Shown in pieces: positions 42,457 through 53,522 of a stretch of DNA of 64,000 nt. Position 1 is the first letter of the stretch; each line of letters starts with the position of its first letter. The notes beneath the pieces were generated by a model. The model saw only the letters and a list, made by a program, of their open reading frames with translations. It ran no database searches and had not been told where the DNA came from. This DNA is from Shewanella kaireitica (GTDB lineage Bacteria; Pseudomonadota; Gammaproteobacteria; Enterobacterales; Shewanellaceae). The position numbers were made by a program, and so were the translations under genes. The stretch lies in assembly GCF_023284045.1 (NCBI RefSeq), contig NZ_JAKIKQ010000001.1, positions 62,001 through 126,000 of the forward strand, written 5' to 3'.

Positions 42457-43563
42457 TTAGTAGCCGGTGAGTTCCATGTAACCTTCGCCGCTATGGCTCC
42501 CCTCTATACTGATCGGTCCCTCCCAATAAGGGATAGAGAGCGGCATGCTAGAGTCATTATTTAGCGCAGTGGTGCTAATATTGATATTTTCTGAAGGAAT
42601 TTGAATGCGCCACTTTATTGGGTAACGTCCTGACTGTGTCTGTTGCCATGCCGTGGCAGTCATACTTATCTGCTCACTGGCAATGTTGCGACCACGACCA
42701 TCTCGATGCATAACACGGGCGCTATAAAAACTACTCTGGGTTTTGCTATCATCCCTTAGTTGAAACAACATCAGTGCGGTGTTGCTATCGAGTCGGATAG
42801 CAAACCAATCCCAACCCTGCTGTGTTTTCGATAAAAACTGCGAGCTCCATTCTCTGTCGAGCCAAGCTTGTCCGCTAACTTTCTGCTGTTTACCATCGAT
42901 GACTACATTGCCACTGACATTGATAAAAGGTTGGCTGTAGTAATAGGAGGCGACGCTGCCTGCTGCATTCTTCTCACTGTAACCATTGTCACCTTGCAGC
43001 TGAAAGGGCGCAGTTGAATCAAGTTGTAACTGATAACTGAAATCTTGACCACTAACACTGAGTGTTGCGGGAAATAGGTGCTTGCTCTGGCTTAGCCATT
43101 GCCAGTCATCTTGCCTAATGGATAGCGGCTCTGCTTGGGTGCCAGCAATACTTTGATGACCGCGAGACCACTTCTCTTCAGCTAAATGGTTGGATATAGA
43201 GGTAACTGCGGTATGCGACATATAGAGTTGCTGGGTCTGCCAGGAAGTGCTATTAATCGGTGTATTTTGCTCGTTACTCAGCTCTGAGGGCGGTGCTAAT
43301 GCAATGCGAAACTGGGTCCACTGTAAGCCAATTTTTTGCTTTGATTCAGTCTCGAGATTAGCGGTGAGATACCACCATTCCTGCCTGAAATCATCGTGCG
43401 CCATATGATCATCTGGAAAGCGTAATATGACGTTTGGCTCTACCGGACTATAACCTTGTGTATTACCATCGAGTAGCTCTCCCATGCCCGCAGTGCTTTG
43501 TTGCGCAGGGGAACAGGCTGTTATGCAAAGCGCCAAGAGCGTAACCACAATCGCTTGGTTCAT
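42457..43563 (-). CDS. AttH/CrtC-like lipocalin-domain lipoprotein
   Basis: A 368-residue lipoprotein. The signal peptide MNQAIVVTLLALCITACSPA has a lipobox at ITAC. The body is of the AttH/CrtC (carotenoid hydratase-like, double lipocalin) type, with FPDDHMAHDDFRQEWWYLTANL near 49-70 and GQAWLDREWSSQFL near 230. Relatives of this family often sit with a MacB/LolCDE-like ABC transporter, as here: the ATG overlaps the permease stop (43560-43563). The ligand is unknown; a role in handling a lipid or other hydrophobic molecule at the envelope is an inference. Confidence 0.82.
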   Translation of the reverse strand: MNQAIVVTLLALCITACSPAQQSTAGMGELLDGNTQGYSPVEPNVILRFPDDHMAHDDFRQEWWYLTANLETESKQKIGLQWTQFRIALAPPSELSNEQNTPINSTSWQTQQLYMSHTAVTSISNHLAEEKWSRGHQSIAGTQAEPLSIRQDDWQWLSQSKHLFPATLSVSGQDFSYQLQLDSTAPFQLQGDNGYSEKNAAGSVASYYYSQPFINVSGNVVIDGKQQKVSGQAWLDREWSSQFLSKTQQGWDWFAIRLDSNTALMLFQLRDDSKTQSSFYSARVMHRDGRGRNIASEQISMTATAWQQTQSGRYPIKWRIQIPSENINISTTALNNDSSMPLSIPYWEGPISIEGSHSGEGYMELTGY

Positions 43564-46082
43564 AATACCTCCTGCTGCAAACTGCTGATCAATGGTTTGC
43601 GAGTTTGCCAATATAGCGGCAGTAATACGGCAAGTGCGCTGGCAGCTAGAGCGATTGCCACCACTCTAAAATAAGCTTGCCAGTCCCAAACCATAGCGAT
43701 ACTCCAGCCAAATGCTTGTAGCGTTACCTTGTTAATTAATAGATAACCCAATAACGCACCACTTGGCAGTGCGAGAAGACAAGTAAACAGGACAATTAGC
43801 AACATTTGTAGTGACACCAGACTTAGCAGTTGAGTTCGGCTCACGCCCAGTGCATATAAACGAGCCAACGGTGCTTGTCTCGCTTTGGTGAGCATCAAAC
43901 AGGCACTGAACAGCCCAATAGCGGCAACCATAAGGGTAAGGCTGTTAAGAACCAACGTAATCGAAAAGGTGCGTTTAAAGATCTCCAATGCGCGCTGTTT
44001 TATCTTGGCTTGGTTATACATCTGCGCTGCGGACAATGGAACTTGCTGCTGTAATACCTGTTCTAATTCAGCGATATCGCCATCGTAACTGGCTGCAATA
44101 CTGCTAGGTTTGCTGGGCAAGTTCAATTGCTGCCAAGTTTGCTGACTAACAATGACTTGACCTAACGGATTGCCGTAGTCGTAAAAAATGGCTGCAATCG
44201 GTAATGGAGGTTGCTTGGCAGATTCGAACTCTGGCAGTGAGATCGAGTCACCGACTTTGAGGCGATACTTGATAGCCATGGGCTCACTTATCATCAGCGC
44301 TTTGCCCCCAAAAAACTGCGGCCATAGGTTATCGGTTTGCGCTTTCATTTGATTGCTATTTCTAAGCGAGTGTTCATCTCGGGTCATCAAGCTCACTGGG
44401 GTATGTTGATATTGGCTGTTATGCACCCACTGGCCGTATATTTCAGTTACTTTAGGCTGCTGAGCAAGCAGTGTTTCAGTGGCTACGATTTTGTCATTAG
44501 GTGGGCGAATATAAATATCTGCATACAAGCGGGCATCTAGCCAGTTCTTCAAGGTTATCTCAAAGCTGCCAACCAGGGTGTTCATCGAAATATTAGCGGT
44601 TAACGCCAATAACATCGCCATCATCGCCAGTGACAATGGAGCGATCAACTCTTTGCTCTCAGCAACCGCATATTGCCATAAGCCATTGCTAGTCACACGG
44701 GTAGAAAGGCTAAGGCAAAACTGCAGTGATAATGGCAGCAGCAAGGGAATTGCCACCGTGACGACACCCAATAACACCAGGCTGTGTTGATACTCTTGAG
44801 TTAATGGAAACAGCATTGCAGCGAGGATGAGCAGAGCAATAGCGACCATAAACATAATTCGCTGGTATTGTGCCGCATGGCGTTGCTGTTCAAAGCGGCT
44901 AGCGCTACGGGCTAAAGGTTGCTTTGCTAATGCATTAAATAGTGGGAAGCATGCGCAGATAGCGGCAACAAATGTCAATCCAATAGATTGATAAAGCCAG
45001 CTCCACTGCCACAGTCCCGGTAATAATCTAGCGCCATAAAGTTGCTCTAGTGTTAGGGCTATCATAGGTTGCAGCCAGTGGCTTAGTTGCAAGCCAAGTA
45101 TAAAACCAAGGATAGAGCCGATAACGACCAATACCAGTAGCTCTAACATTAGTGCGGTTAATAATGCTAGCTGTGGGATCCCTTGTTGTTGCAGTTGTAC
45201 CAGCAGTTTTTGTCTTTTTAATAAACTGTAACGTACACCGTTATAAGCGATAAATAGCCCAACGACAAAGGCGAGTAGGCTCATAGCGGTTAAATTCAAG
45301 TGGAAACTACGCGTTAGGCTCGTCAGTCCTTCGCCTTCATCCTGCTCAGCAATTTCAAACTGTTGAGCACTTTGCTCGCTAAAGATTTGCGTCACTTGCG
45401 TGTTGAGCTTATTGGTATCACCAAACAATGCGATGTAACTTAGCTTGCCGTATTTATCTAATAGTCTCTGGCCTAAAGAGATATCCATGAGAATGGCATT
45501 ACCGAGCCCAAGCTCGTCATCTAAGCTAATAACGTTAAGTGATTCACCTTCAAGCTTAAGTTGACCATCAGTGGTTGCTTGTTCGGCAAAGCTTTCACTC
45601 ATGAGTATGTAAGGCTGTCCAGAAAGCAATTTAGCCAACGGGATCTGACTTGAAAGCAATGAGGTTTGTGCGGGCTCAGCTGATTTATCTGAATGTTGCT
45701 TAAATTGCTGCACTGACAGTGCGGCAATCAAATCACTGGCTTGAATATCCCACCGCTGACCACTGTCATCGGTCACAGTGCCTGTTAGTACCGCCAATGA
45801 TTGACTCACACCGGCTTGTCGAAGGCGAATGTAAACTGATTCTGGAACAATTTTTTGTCCGGCAATCGGTGCGAGAATAAGTTGAGCACGCTGACTTAAT
45901 AACTCCGTTGCCTGGGAATAACTGCGCACTGCATTTTCGTTGGTTGCGCGAACGCCTATCAGCAACATCACCGCCAATATAAAGCCGAGCAGTATGGCGC
46001 CAGCTTGTAAAGGTGCTTTCAGGTAGTGGCGAGCAAATACCTGTAAGCTAAGGCGGACGGATAACCTAAACTGGCTATTCAT
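43560..46082 (-). CDS. FtsX-type ABC transporter permease
   Basis: An 840-residue inner-membrane permease with two FtsX-like halves. There is one N-terminal span (about 22-45), a large periplasmic domain (about 50-260), a run of spans from about 265-500, a second periplasmic domain, and C-terminal spans from about 700-830. This is the layout of large 10-TM-type permeases related to LolCE/MacB, which power extraction or export across the envelope rather than import. Its start overlaps the ATPase gene by 8 nt and its stop overlaps the AttH-like lipoprotein start, making a three-gene operon. Confidence 0.88.
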   Translation of the reverse strand: MNSQFRLSVRLSLQVFARHYLKAPLQAGAILLGFILAVMLLIGVRATNENAVRSYSQATELLSQRAQLILAPIAGQKIVPESVYIRLRQAGVSQSLAVLTGTVTDDSGQRWDIQASDLIAALSVQQFKQHSDKSAEPAQTSLLSSQIPLAKLLSGQPYILMSESFAEQATTDGQLKLEGESLNVISLDDELGLGNAILMDISLGQRLLDKYGKLSYIALFGDTNKLNTQVTQIFSEQSAQQFEIAEQDEGEGLTSLTRSFHLNLTAMSLLAFVVGLFIAYNGVRYSLLKRQKLLVQLQQQGIPQLALLTALMLELLVLVVIGSILGFILGLQLSHWLQPMIALTLEQLYGARLLPGLWQWSWLYQSIGLTFVAAICACFPLFNALAKQPLARSASRFEQQRHAAQYQRIMFMVAIALLILAAMLFPLTQEYQHSLVLLGVVTVAIPLLLPLSLQFCLSLSTRVTSNGLWQYAVAESKELIAPLSLAMMAMLLALTANISMNTLVGSFEITLKNWLDARLYADIYIRPPNDKIVATETLLAQQPKVTEIYGQWVHNSQYQHTPVSLMTRDEHSLRNSNQMKAQTDNLWPQFFGGKALMISEPMAIKYRLKVGDSISLPEFESAKQPPLPIAAIFYDYGNPLGQVIVSQQTWQQLNLPSKPSSIAASYDGDIAELEQVLQQQVPLSAAQMYNQAKIKQRALEIFKRTFSITLVLNSLTLMVAAIGLFSACLMLTKARQAPLARLYALGVSRTQLLSLVSLQMLLIVLFTCLLALPSGALLGYLLINKVTLQAFGWSIAMVWDWQAYFRVVAIALAASALAVLLPLYWQTRKPLISSLQQEVL

Positions 46083-46743
46083 TTATCTTGCCTTGCTCCA
46101 AATGCCAGCGCCTTTTCATAAATTGCGCACATTCATTGCTGTGGGTCACCATCAATATGCTAGTGCTGGATTCATTGGCCAGTTCGGTCAGCAGCTGCAT
46201 CACCTCAAAACCTGCTTTTTCATCGAGGTTGCCGGTAGGTTCATCGGCCAGTAATAATCTAGGTTGGTGTGCTAATGCTCGTGCTATGGCCACCCGTTGC
46301 TGTTGGCCGCCTGAAAGCGCTTCAACATGACGTTTCTTAACATCATTTAAACCGAGCTGTTTAATGAGGTGATCAACCCAAGGTGACCACGACTGTTTAT
46401 TGAGGCGCAGTGAGAACGCAATATTGTCTTGTACATTTAACGGGGTGAGTAAGTTGAATTGTTGAAATACGACACCGAGGTCGCGGCGTCTAAATTGACT
46501 CCACTGTTTGTCCTGCCATTGGCTGGTGTTGTCACCAAATACGCTCAGCTTACCGCTATCGATAAACTCAAAACCGCCGATGATATTGAGCAGGGTGCTT
46601 TTACCGCAGCCACTGGGTCCAGTTAGGGCGACGGTATCAGCACCTTCAAGCTGCAAGTCAATTTTATCGAGTACTTGGTGATATTTGTCACCGTCATTAA
46701 ACCCTTTAGATACTCCAGATAAAGCTACGATACTTTTGCCCAT
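46075..46743 (-). CDS. ABC transporter ATP-binding protein (LolD/MacB-like)
   Basis: A 222-residue ATPase with Walker A GPSGCGKST near 37-45, Q-loop FQQFNLL, signature LSGGQQQR near 139-146, Walker B RLLLADEPTGNLD and the switch His in MVTHS. The NLDE tail after Walker B is typical of the MacB/LolD group. I choose ATG 46743 over an in-frame GTG two codons earlier because AAGGAG lies five bases upstream. It heads the operon with the permease and the AttH-like lipoprotein. Confidence 0.93.
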   Translation of the reverse strand: MGKSIVALSGVSKGFNDGDKYHQVLDKIDLQLEGADTVALTGPSGCGKSTLLNIIGGFEFIDSGKLSVFGDNTSQWQDKQWSQFRRRDLGVVFQQFNLLTPLNVQDNIAFSLRLNKQSWSPWVDHLIKQLGLNDVKKRHVEALSGGQQQRVAIARALAHQPRLLLADEPTGNLDEKAGFEVMQLLTELANESSTSILMVTHSNECAQFMKRRWHLEQGKINE

Positions 46744-47037
46744 TACCACTCCTTTGTCGGTGACTCAAAGCATGGTGCAAAGAGTGCCGATTGGCTTTTT
46801 TCAATATTTACTTTCGAGCATAGTAATAACAGTGTATACGCTTAGTGAGAGTAATTGGATCCTTTATCAATAAATCTTATTTGATTGAATTTTAGGTGTT
46901 AACTGCCAGTATTGCCTACACTTATTAGCGAGTTCTAATAACCCTATTAAGTCCAATAAAAAACGTTGTCAAAGCAGCGATATCGATTTTTGGCTTTACT
47001 GCACTGCTTATCGGCGATAGACCTGTGGAAAATGGAA

Positions 47038-50000
47038 ATGAGTAGACTTCGCACCTTTCGTAGCCGAATTTTATCGCAAATTGCCTTACCGTTAATTGGG
47101 ATCATGGCAATAGTATTTAGCATCAATGCTTGGTTTAACTATCGAGCAGAAGAGCAGTACATCTATGATGATTTAGAACAGCAAGCTGACAATATTGCTC
47201 GAAGAATTGAATTCCTTCTTAAATCTGCGGAAACAGATACCCGATCTATTGCTGATCTTCTCGGTGATAGTCGTAACAATGGTTTATACAGTGATGAAGC
47301 AAAACTTAATCTACTGCTGACGCGGAGGCTCGATAGGCACCCTGATTTTTACGGTAGTGCCATTGCCTTTCAAAAGTCTTCCTCTAATGAGTTATTCGCT
47401 CCTTACGCATACCGTGATGGCAGTAAGATTAAGGTTATTGATATCGGGGCTGATGGCTACGATTACACTGATGGCAATTGGGATTGGTGGACGAAAGCGA
47501 TAAATAGCATCAACGGCTATTGGTCAAGTCCCTATTTTGATGAAGGTGCCGGTAATGCATTGATGATCAGTTACTCACAGCCCTTTGGTGAGTCATTGCC
47601 CTATGATGGGGTGATAACCGTTGATCTGGCGCTAAATACCATTCCTAAAATGGTGAATGTTGCGGCAGGTAGGATTGTGGTGATAGATGATAAAGGTCAA
47701 CTTGTTTACCACCAAAATGATTCTCTATTATTGGCAGAAAGTACTGATAAATGGTTGGCTAAAGTCGATAGCAATCAGGCTTTTATTAACTTAGTACGCA
47801 GTAGTCAACCTGGTTATAGCTATGTTGAAGATAGCCAGGGCCAAGGTTACTTAGCCAGTGTCGGCGTGGTGCCATCACTCGATTGGCGAGTGGTAATCAT
47901 GACCTCTCAACAACAGTTACATAATAATTTTTTGCTAGGGTTTTCATCGCTGGCGTTAAATTTACTGCTGATATCAACCATCCTATTATTCACTGGCTAT
48001 TTCACTGCTAGGCGGTTGACTCGTCCTATAGAAGAGCTGGAATCGGGGATTGCAGCTTTTGGTGCTGGCGAAACTAAACGCCTTGAAAAGCCAAAGGGTG
48101 CCGCAAGTGAACTTATCACTCTGACTGATAAATTTAATGATATGGCACAGGTGCTAGAGGAGCGAGAACAAGCCTTGCTAGACTCCCGTGGTAACCGTTT
48201 TGCAAAGTTGATTGATGGCATGAGTGATAAATCTTTTTACTGCTCTCTAGAGCCTGATGGGCATATAGCTCAGGTCAGTGAAGGTGTTGAAAAAGTACTG
48301 GGGATCACGCCTGAATTATTGAAGCGCAAATATCAACGACTCTTTTCCGACAACCCAATTAATGAACAGAATTGGCAATACATGGATGAGGCGCTGCAGG
48401 GGAAAATTGTTCCTCCTCATCAAATAGAGATGTTGGATTCATGCAGTAAATTACGCCGACTAGATGTGTTTATGCAGCCTTTGTTGTCAGATAATCAAGA
48501 GCTACTCTCGGTTGAAATGTTATTTAACGATGTGACTGAGCAGTTTTCGGCAGCGGCCTGGTCAAACGCCGTGTTGGAGTCTGCACCTGAGGCAATGTTG
48601 ATTGTTGATGAGGCGGGTAAGTTGGTCTTTACCAATAGCCGTTGTCAGTTACTGTTTGGATACGATGAAGCGCAAATGCTGGCGATGTCAGTTGATCAGC
48701 TTGTCCCCGATTCAGTTAGACCTAAACATGCTGGCTTACGTGAAAAGTTTGTCGCTGAAGGGAGAGATCGCAAGATGGGGCTGGGAATGAGCTCTGATCT
48801 GATGGCGCTTAAAGCTGATGGCAGTGAGTTCCCTGTTGAAATTAGCCTTGGCTTATTGCCTGTTGATGCCGATGGTCAGCGCCAAGTGGCTGCTACGGTG
48901 CGCGATATGACCGAAGAACTCAAGATTGCACAGCGTATTAAAGACAGTGAAAATCGTTTTCGTGGCTTAGTGACCAACATTCCTGGTGCTGTTTATCGTA
49001 CTCGTATTGCAGATATCTGGGTGATGGAATATGTCAGTGACAATATCGGAGATATTACTGGCTACCCCGCAGCAGATTTTATTGAAAACAGTAAGCGTAG
49101 CTTTGCTAGCCTGATTATTGAAGAGGATCTAGCTATTGCTACTCATGCCATTGAAACTGCATTGGTCGAACAGAAAAGCTTTGAAGTGCAATATCGAATC
49201 CAGCATCGAGATGCCAGTATTCACTGGGTGCATGAGAAGGGCAAAGCTATTTACGATGGCCAAGGAGTTGCACTGTGGTTTGATGGCAGTATTAATGACA
49301 TAACCGTCAGTAAGGCAGCGCAAGAGAAAATTGCCCAATCTCAGCAACAACTTGAAACCATTACCGAGTCGATCCCGAGTACCGTCTACCAGTTGCATTG
49401 GCGATCAGATCGCGATCGCAATTTTACCTTTCTCTCTAGTGCTTGTATTACCACCTTAGGTTTTCACCGAGACCAGGTGATTGATAATTTCGACCTCGTT
49501 GCCGAATGTATTATCAACGATGAGCGTTCCCATATCATAGAGGCTTTATCCGGGGTGAGTTCGTCGGGTTTGAATTGGACTGAAGAGTTTCGCTATCAGC
49601 ACCCTATGGGTGATATCCGCTGGTTACAAGCGGGGGCACACGGTAACCAACTTGCCGATGGCAGTATTATCTGGAATGGTTACTTGATGGATATTACTGA
49701 GCGCAAACAGATCGATAAAGAGCTAGCTAAGCGTGAGGCGCATTTTAGAGCACTTTTTGATAATGCTGGAATAGGTATTGTAAATGTCGATGAACGCGGG
49801 ATCATTTTAGATTGTAATGAACAATTTAGTCAGTACGTTCAATTATCATCAGATGAGCTTAATGGCAGCTCCTTTTTTGACTATCAGCATAGCGATGACA
49901 AAGAAGCAGCCAAGCAATTGTTTAGTCAATTGATGGGAAATGATGGCAGCAGTATGACTGCAGAGATCCGTTTATTGAGGCAGTCTGGTGATGTGATGTG

Positions 50001-52320
50001 GATGGATCTGACCTTAACTGGCCTTCAAGATAAGCATGGTACGCTCAATTCTGCAGTGCTATCGATGGCAAATATTACTTCATTGAAGCAGATCTCAAAC
50101 GAGCTTAAACAAGCCAAAGATTCAGCCGATGCTGCCAGCAAAGCAAAGAGTGATTTCTTAGCGAATATGTCCCATGAAATTCGCACTCCGATGAACGCTA
50201 TTATCGGTATGTCGCAGTTATGCTTGCAAACTGAATTAGACAAGAAGCAGCAAAATTATGTGCAAAAGATTGATAGAGCCTCAAAGTCACTACTAGGGAT
50301 TATTAATGACATCTTAGATTTTTCAAAGATAGAAGCGGGCAAGCTCGATATTGAATCTGTTTCTTTCCAGCTCGATACCATGCTGGAAGATCTCAGCGAT
50401 ATGTTCTCGGTTAAAGCAGCCGATAAACAGCTGGAGTTGCTGTTTGCGGTAGCCCCTAATATTCCCAGACAGCTTGAAGGAGACCCGCTGCGCTTGTCCC
50501 AAGTACTTATTAATCTCATGAACAATGCCGTTAAGTTTACCGACCAAGGAGAAGTGTTGCTGTCTATCAGTCAGCTTGAGCGTATAGAAGATGTTATCAC
50601 TCTGCGCTTTAGTGTGCGGGATAACGGTATTGGTCTGACGGAAGAGCAACGCAACAAACTATTTAAATCATTCAGTCAGGCGGATACATCTACAACCCGT
50701 AAGTATGGTGGTACAGGGCTAGGGCTTGCTATCTGTAAACAGCTGGTGGAGTTGATGGGTGGTGAAATTGGCGTAGAGAGTCAATTTGGTAACGGCAGTA
50801 CCTTCTTTTTTACCGTTAAGTTCAAAGTGGCAGATAACAAACTGATTAAGGCGGGACAAGAGCTAGAAGGGATGCGGATTTTAGTGGCTGACGACAATGC
50901 CACTGCGCGAGATATTTTGCGCACCACACTGGAAAGTATGGGCTTTGAGGTTGATACCGTCAAAAGTGGCGCTCAAGCAGTAGAGCGCTGCAAAGCAACC
51001 CAATACCCTGTAGCGCTAATTGATTGGTTAATGCCTGAAATGAACGGCTTAGAAACCTCATCGGCAATTATTACGAATAGTGAAACGCCGCCCAAAATCT
51101 TAATCGTCTCGGCACATGCAAATACCGAACTGACCGATCATATCGAGGGTAGCGGTATCGCAGGTTATATCACTAAGCCTATCAGTGCTTCACGTCTGCT
51201 GGATGGCATCATGTCATCACTAGGTAAAAGCGGTGCCATACCTGTGCGTCGTAAAGGCATTGAGGTGAACCAGAAACTGCTGGCGCAGCTGAAAGGTAAG
51301 CGTATTTTGTTGGTGGAAGACAATGAGATGAACCAAGAGGTTGCCACTGAGTTCCTTGAGCAAGTAGGCATAACACTGTCGATTGCTGATAATGGCCAAA
51401 TAGCGCTTGAAAAATTAGCAACACAGACATTTGATCTGGTGCTCATGGATTGCCAAATGCCTGTGATGGATGGTTACCAAGCCACGCAAGCGCTACGTAA
51501 AATTCCTGAGTTAGCTGACCTCCCGGTTATCGCTATGACGGCAAACGCAATGGCAGGCGATAAAGAGATGTGTCTGCGTGTCGGCATGAATGACCATATC
51601 GCCAAGCCAATAGAAGTGTCGCTGCTATATACCACCTTGTTGGAGTATCTCGGTAATCGGAAAGAGCAGGTGTTAGCCAGTGATTTAGGCGATAGTAACA
51701 CAGACGCTGCTGTACTCTTTTGGCCGCAACATGATGAGCTAGATGTTGATAAAGGCTTGCAGTTAGTGCAGAACTCGGTGCGCCTTTATAGACGAATATT
51801 TGAACGTTTCTATACCGGGCAGATGCATACTGCCGAGCAGATAGAATTGGCGTTAAACCAAGGTAAAGTCGAGGATGCAATCCGCTATGCACACACCTTA
51901 AAGGGGGTGTCGGGCAATTTGTGTGCACCGAGATTAGTTGAAGTTGCTAAAGCCATTGAAGCTCAATTAACTGCTGACAGTGATGCTGATATTACTGCTG
52001 AAATTGACGAACTAAAACAGCTAATAGAAGTGATCTGTCAGGCTATTTCAGAATGGATGACACAATTAAACCTGCCAGAATCTGTGGTGCCAGCGGCTGA
52101 GGATATCAAGGTTCTGTCTGCCGCAGAGTTAAAGATCGCGATTGTAGAGTTGCTGATCATGTTAGAGGAAGCTGACTCGGATGCCGTTGAAAAAATGGAG
52201 GAGATAAAAGCTCAGGTTGCCGCTGATATGTGGCACAAAATGAATCCGGCACTGGCGATGATTAACAGCTATCAATTTGATGATGCCGCAGAGCTTATTA
52301 GATCGCTATTTGAGGTTTGA
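47038..52320 (+). CDS. Hybrid sensor histidine kinase with Cache, HAMP, five PAS, two REC and HPt domains
   Basis: With ATG 47038 this is a 1760-residue membrane sensor. A first span (about 13-33), a periplasmic Cache-type domain (about 35-295) and a second span near 310-330 are followed by HAMP. Five PAS domains run from about 375 to 1020. HisKA has the phospho-His in [12 protein letters not shown] (H1046), then the ATPase domain ([15 protein letters not shown]). Two receiver domains have D1329 and D1471, and the HPt has H1619. The internal relay is therefore complete. ATG 47032 and an upstream TTG at 46966 are alternative starts. The HD-GYP gene downstream is the natural output partner. The signal is unknown; Cache domains usually sense small organic molecules. 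Confidence 0.92.
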   Translation: MSRLRTFRSRILSQIALPLIGIMAIVFSINAWFNYRAEEQYIYDDLEQQADNIARRIEFLLKSAETDTRSIADLLGDSRNNGLYSDEAKLNLLLTRRLDRHPDFYGSAIAFQKSSSNELFAPYAYRDGSKIKVIDIGADGYDYTDGNWDWWTKAINSINGYWSSPYFDEGAGNALMISYSQPFGESLPYDGVITVDLALNTIPKMVNVAAGRIVVIDDKGQLVYHQNDSLLLAESTDKWLAKVDSNQAFINLVRSSQPGYSYVEDSQGQGYLASVGVVPSLDWRVVIMTSQQQLHNNFLLGFSSLALNLLLISTILLFTGYFTARRLTRPIEELESGIAAFGAGETKRLEKPKGAASELITLTDKFNDMAQVLEEREQALLDSRGNRFAKLIDGMSDKSFYCSLEPDGHIAQVSEGVEKVLGITPELLKRKYQRLFSDNPINEQNWQYMDEALQGKIVPPHQIEMLDSCSKLRRLDVFMQPLLSDNQELLSVEMLFNDVTEQFSAAAWSNAVLESAPEAMLIVDEAGKLVFTNSRCQLLFGYDEAQMLAMSVDQLVPDSVRPKHAGLREKFVAEGRDRKMGLGMSSDLMALKADGSEFPVEISLGLLPVDADGQRQVAATVRDMTEELKIAQRIKDSENRFRGLVTNIPGAVYRTRIADIWVMEYVSDNIGDITGYPAADFIENSKRSFASLIIEEDLAIATHAIETALVEQKSFEVQYRIQHRDASIHWVHEKGKAIYDGQGVALWFDGSINDITVSKAAQEKIAQSQQQLETITESIPSTVYQLHWRSDRDRNFTFLSSACITTLGFHRDQVIDNFDLVAECIINDERSHIIEALSGVSSSGLNWTEEFRYQHPMGDIRWLQAGAHGNQLADGSIIWNGYLMDITERKQIDKELAKREAHFRALFDNAGIGIVNVDERGIILDCNEQFSQYVQLSSDELNGSSFFDYQHSDDKEAAKQLFSQLMGNDGSSMTAEIRLLRQSGDVMWMDLTLTGLQDKHGTLNSAVLSMANITSLKQISNELKQAKDSADAASKAKSDFLANMSHEIRTPMNAIIGMSQLCLQTELDKKQQNYVQKIDRASKSLLGIINDILDFSKIEAGKLDIESVSFQLDTMLEDLSDMFSVKAADKQLELLFAVAPNIPRQLEGDPLRLSQVLINLMNNAVKFTDQGEVLLSISQLERIEDVITLRFSVRDNGIGLTEEQRNKLFKSFSQADTSTTRKYGGTGLGLAICKQLVELMGGEIGVESQFGNGSTFFFTVKFKVADNKLIKAGQELEGMRILVADDNATARDILRTTLESMGFEVDTVKSGAQAVERCKATQYPVALIDWLMPEMNGLETSSAIITNSETPPKILIVSAHANTELTDHIEGSGIAGYITKPISASRLLDGIMSSLGKSGAIPVRRKGIEVNQKLLAQLKGKRILLVEDNEMNQEVATEFLEQVGITLSIADNGQIALEKLATQTFDLVLMDCQMPVMDGYQATQALRKIPELADLPVIAMTANAMAGDKEMCLRVGMNDHIAKPIEVSLLYTTLLEYLGNRKEQVLASDLGDSNTDAAVLFWPQHDELDVDKGLQLVQNSVRLYRRIFERFYTGQMHTAEQIELALNQGKVEDAIRYAHTLKGVSGNLCAPRLVEVAKAIEAQLTADSDADITAEIDELKQLIEVICQAISEWMTQLNLPESVVPAAEDIKVLSAAELKIAIVELLIMLEEADSDAVEKMEEIKAQVAADMWHKMNPALAMINSYQFDDAAELIRSLFEV

Positions 52321-52449
52321 TAGTTTTATTTGAGTTTGTTAATAGTGAAAAATATTGGCGTATCCAAATGCGCGGCAGTTTTAAAGCTGACTATACTTAA
52401 AAGCAACCAAATTTAAATTAGCTGCCTAGCAAAAAGGAGAGTCGGTTTA

Positions 52450-53466
52450 ATGGATAAAGCCACCATCTTAGTTGTGGATGATACCCCGGAGAATATCGAT
52501 ATTCTGGTGGGGATCTTGAGTAGTGATTACAAAATTAGAGTGGCGATTGATGGCCCAAAAGCTTTGGCGTTGGCTCAAAAAAGTACGCCCGATATTATTT
52601 TACTGGATGTGATGATGCCGGGGATGAATGGCTATGAAGTTTGCCAACGTTTAAAGCAAGATCCGCTTACCTGCCATATTCCAGTTATTTTTGTTACCGC
52701 TTTGGCTGAAACAGCCGATGAAACCCAAGGCTTCGCTCTTGGGGCTGTTGATTACATCACTAAGCCTGTAAGTGCGCCAGTGGTGCAAGCTCGAGTTAAA
52801 ACACACTTGGCGCTTTACGACCAAAAACGGCTACTAGAGCAGCAAGTAAAAGAGCGCACCAAAGAGCTAGAAGAGACTCGCTTTGAAATTATCAGGCGCT
52901 TAGGCCGAGCCGCTGAGTATAAAGATAATGAAACAGGACTGCATGTTGTCAGAATGAGCCATTACGCACGCCTATTGGCGATACAATCTGGTTTGCCAGA
53001 CAAGTATTGTGAGCTGATCTATAACGCGGCACCTATGCATGATATTGGTAAAATAGGCACGCCAGATTCTATCTTGAAAAAACCAGCTAAGTTAGATGAG
53101 CCTGAATGGGATGAGATGCAACGCCATGCCGAAATTGGTGCCGAAATTATTGGTGACCATCAAGATCCATTACTGGAGATGGCGAGACGGATTGCACTGA
53201 GTCACCATGAGAAGTGGGACGGCAGTGGTTACCCATTTGGGGTGTCGGGTCAAGATATCCCAATCGAAGGGCGTATAGTGGCAATCGCCGATGTATTTGA
53301 TGCGCTGACGTCAATTCGTCCTTATAAAAAGGCATGGACAGTCGCCGATACCATAGCGCTCATTGAGAGTGAATCCGGTAAGCATTTTGATCCTGAATTA
53401 GTAGAGCATTTTAAGCAGATAGTGGATGAAGTGACGAAAATCCGTGATAAGCATCATGAGACGTAA
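52450..53466 (+). CDS. HD-GYP response regulator (c-di-GMP phosphodiesterase type)
   Basis: A 338-residue two-domain regulator of the RpfG class. The receiver domain is at 1-125 with phospho-acceptor D53, joined by a helix to an HD-GYP domain (about 145-330) with the intact motifs HDIGK, HH and HHEKWDGSGYP. It should hydrolyse cyclic di-GMP when phosphorylated. The ATG has a strong AAGGAGAG site. It lies 129 nt after the hybrid kinase, which can phosphorylate it by way of its HPt domain. Confidence 0.94.
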   Translation: MDKATILVVDDTPENIDILVGILSSDYKIRVAIDGPKALALAQKSTPDIILLDVMMPGMNGYEVCQRLKQDPLTCHIPVIFVTALAETADETQGFALGAVDYITKPVSAPVVQARVKTHLALYDQKRLLEQQVKERTKELEETRFEIIRRLGRAAEYKDNETGLHVVRMSHYARLLAIQSGLPDKYCELIYNAAPMHDIGKIGTPDSILKKPAKLDEPEWDEMQRHAEIGAEIIGDHQDPLLEMARRIALSHHEKWDGSGYPFGVSGQDIPIEGRIVAIADVFDALTSIRPYKKAWTVADTIALIESESGKHFDPELVEHFKQIVDEVTKIRDKHHET

Positions 53467-53476
53467 TACTACCCAC

Positions 53477-53503
53477 AAAAAAAGCGCTCAATGAGCGCCT
53501 TTT
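53477..53503. terminator. Bidirectional terminator, HD-GYP gene / ygfZ
   Basis: An A-run, GCGCTC-AAT-GAGCGC and a T-run lie between two convergent stops (53466 and 53523). Confidence 0.9.
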
Positions 53504-53522
53504 AAAATAAATTCATCGATTA

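Noticed and set aside
51533..51928. 131-codon minus-strand frame inside the hybrid kinase
   Set aside because: Antisense to conserved receiver and HPt domains; no start signals or known family.
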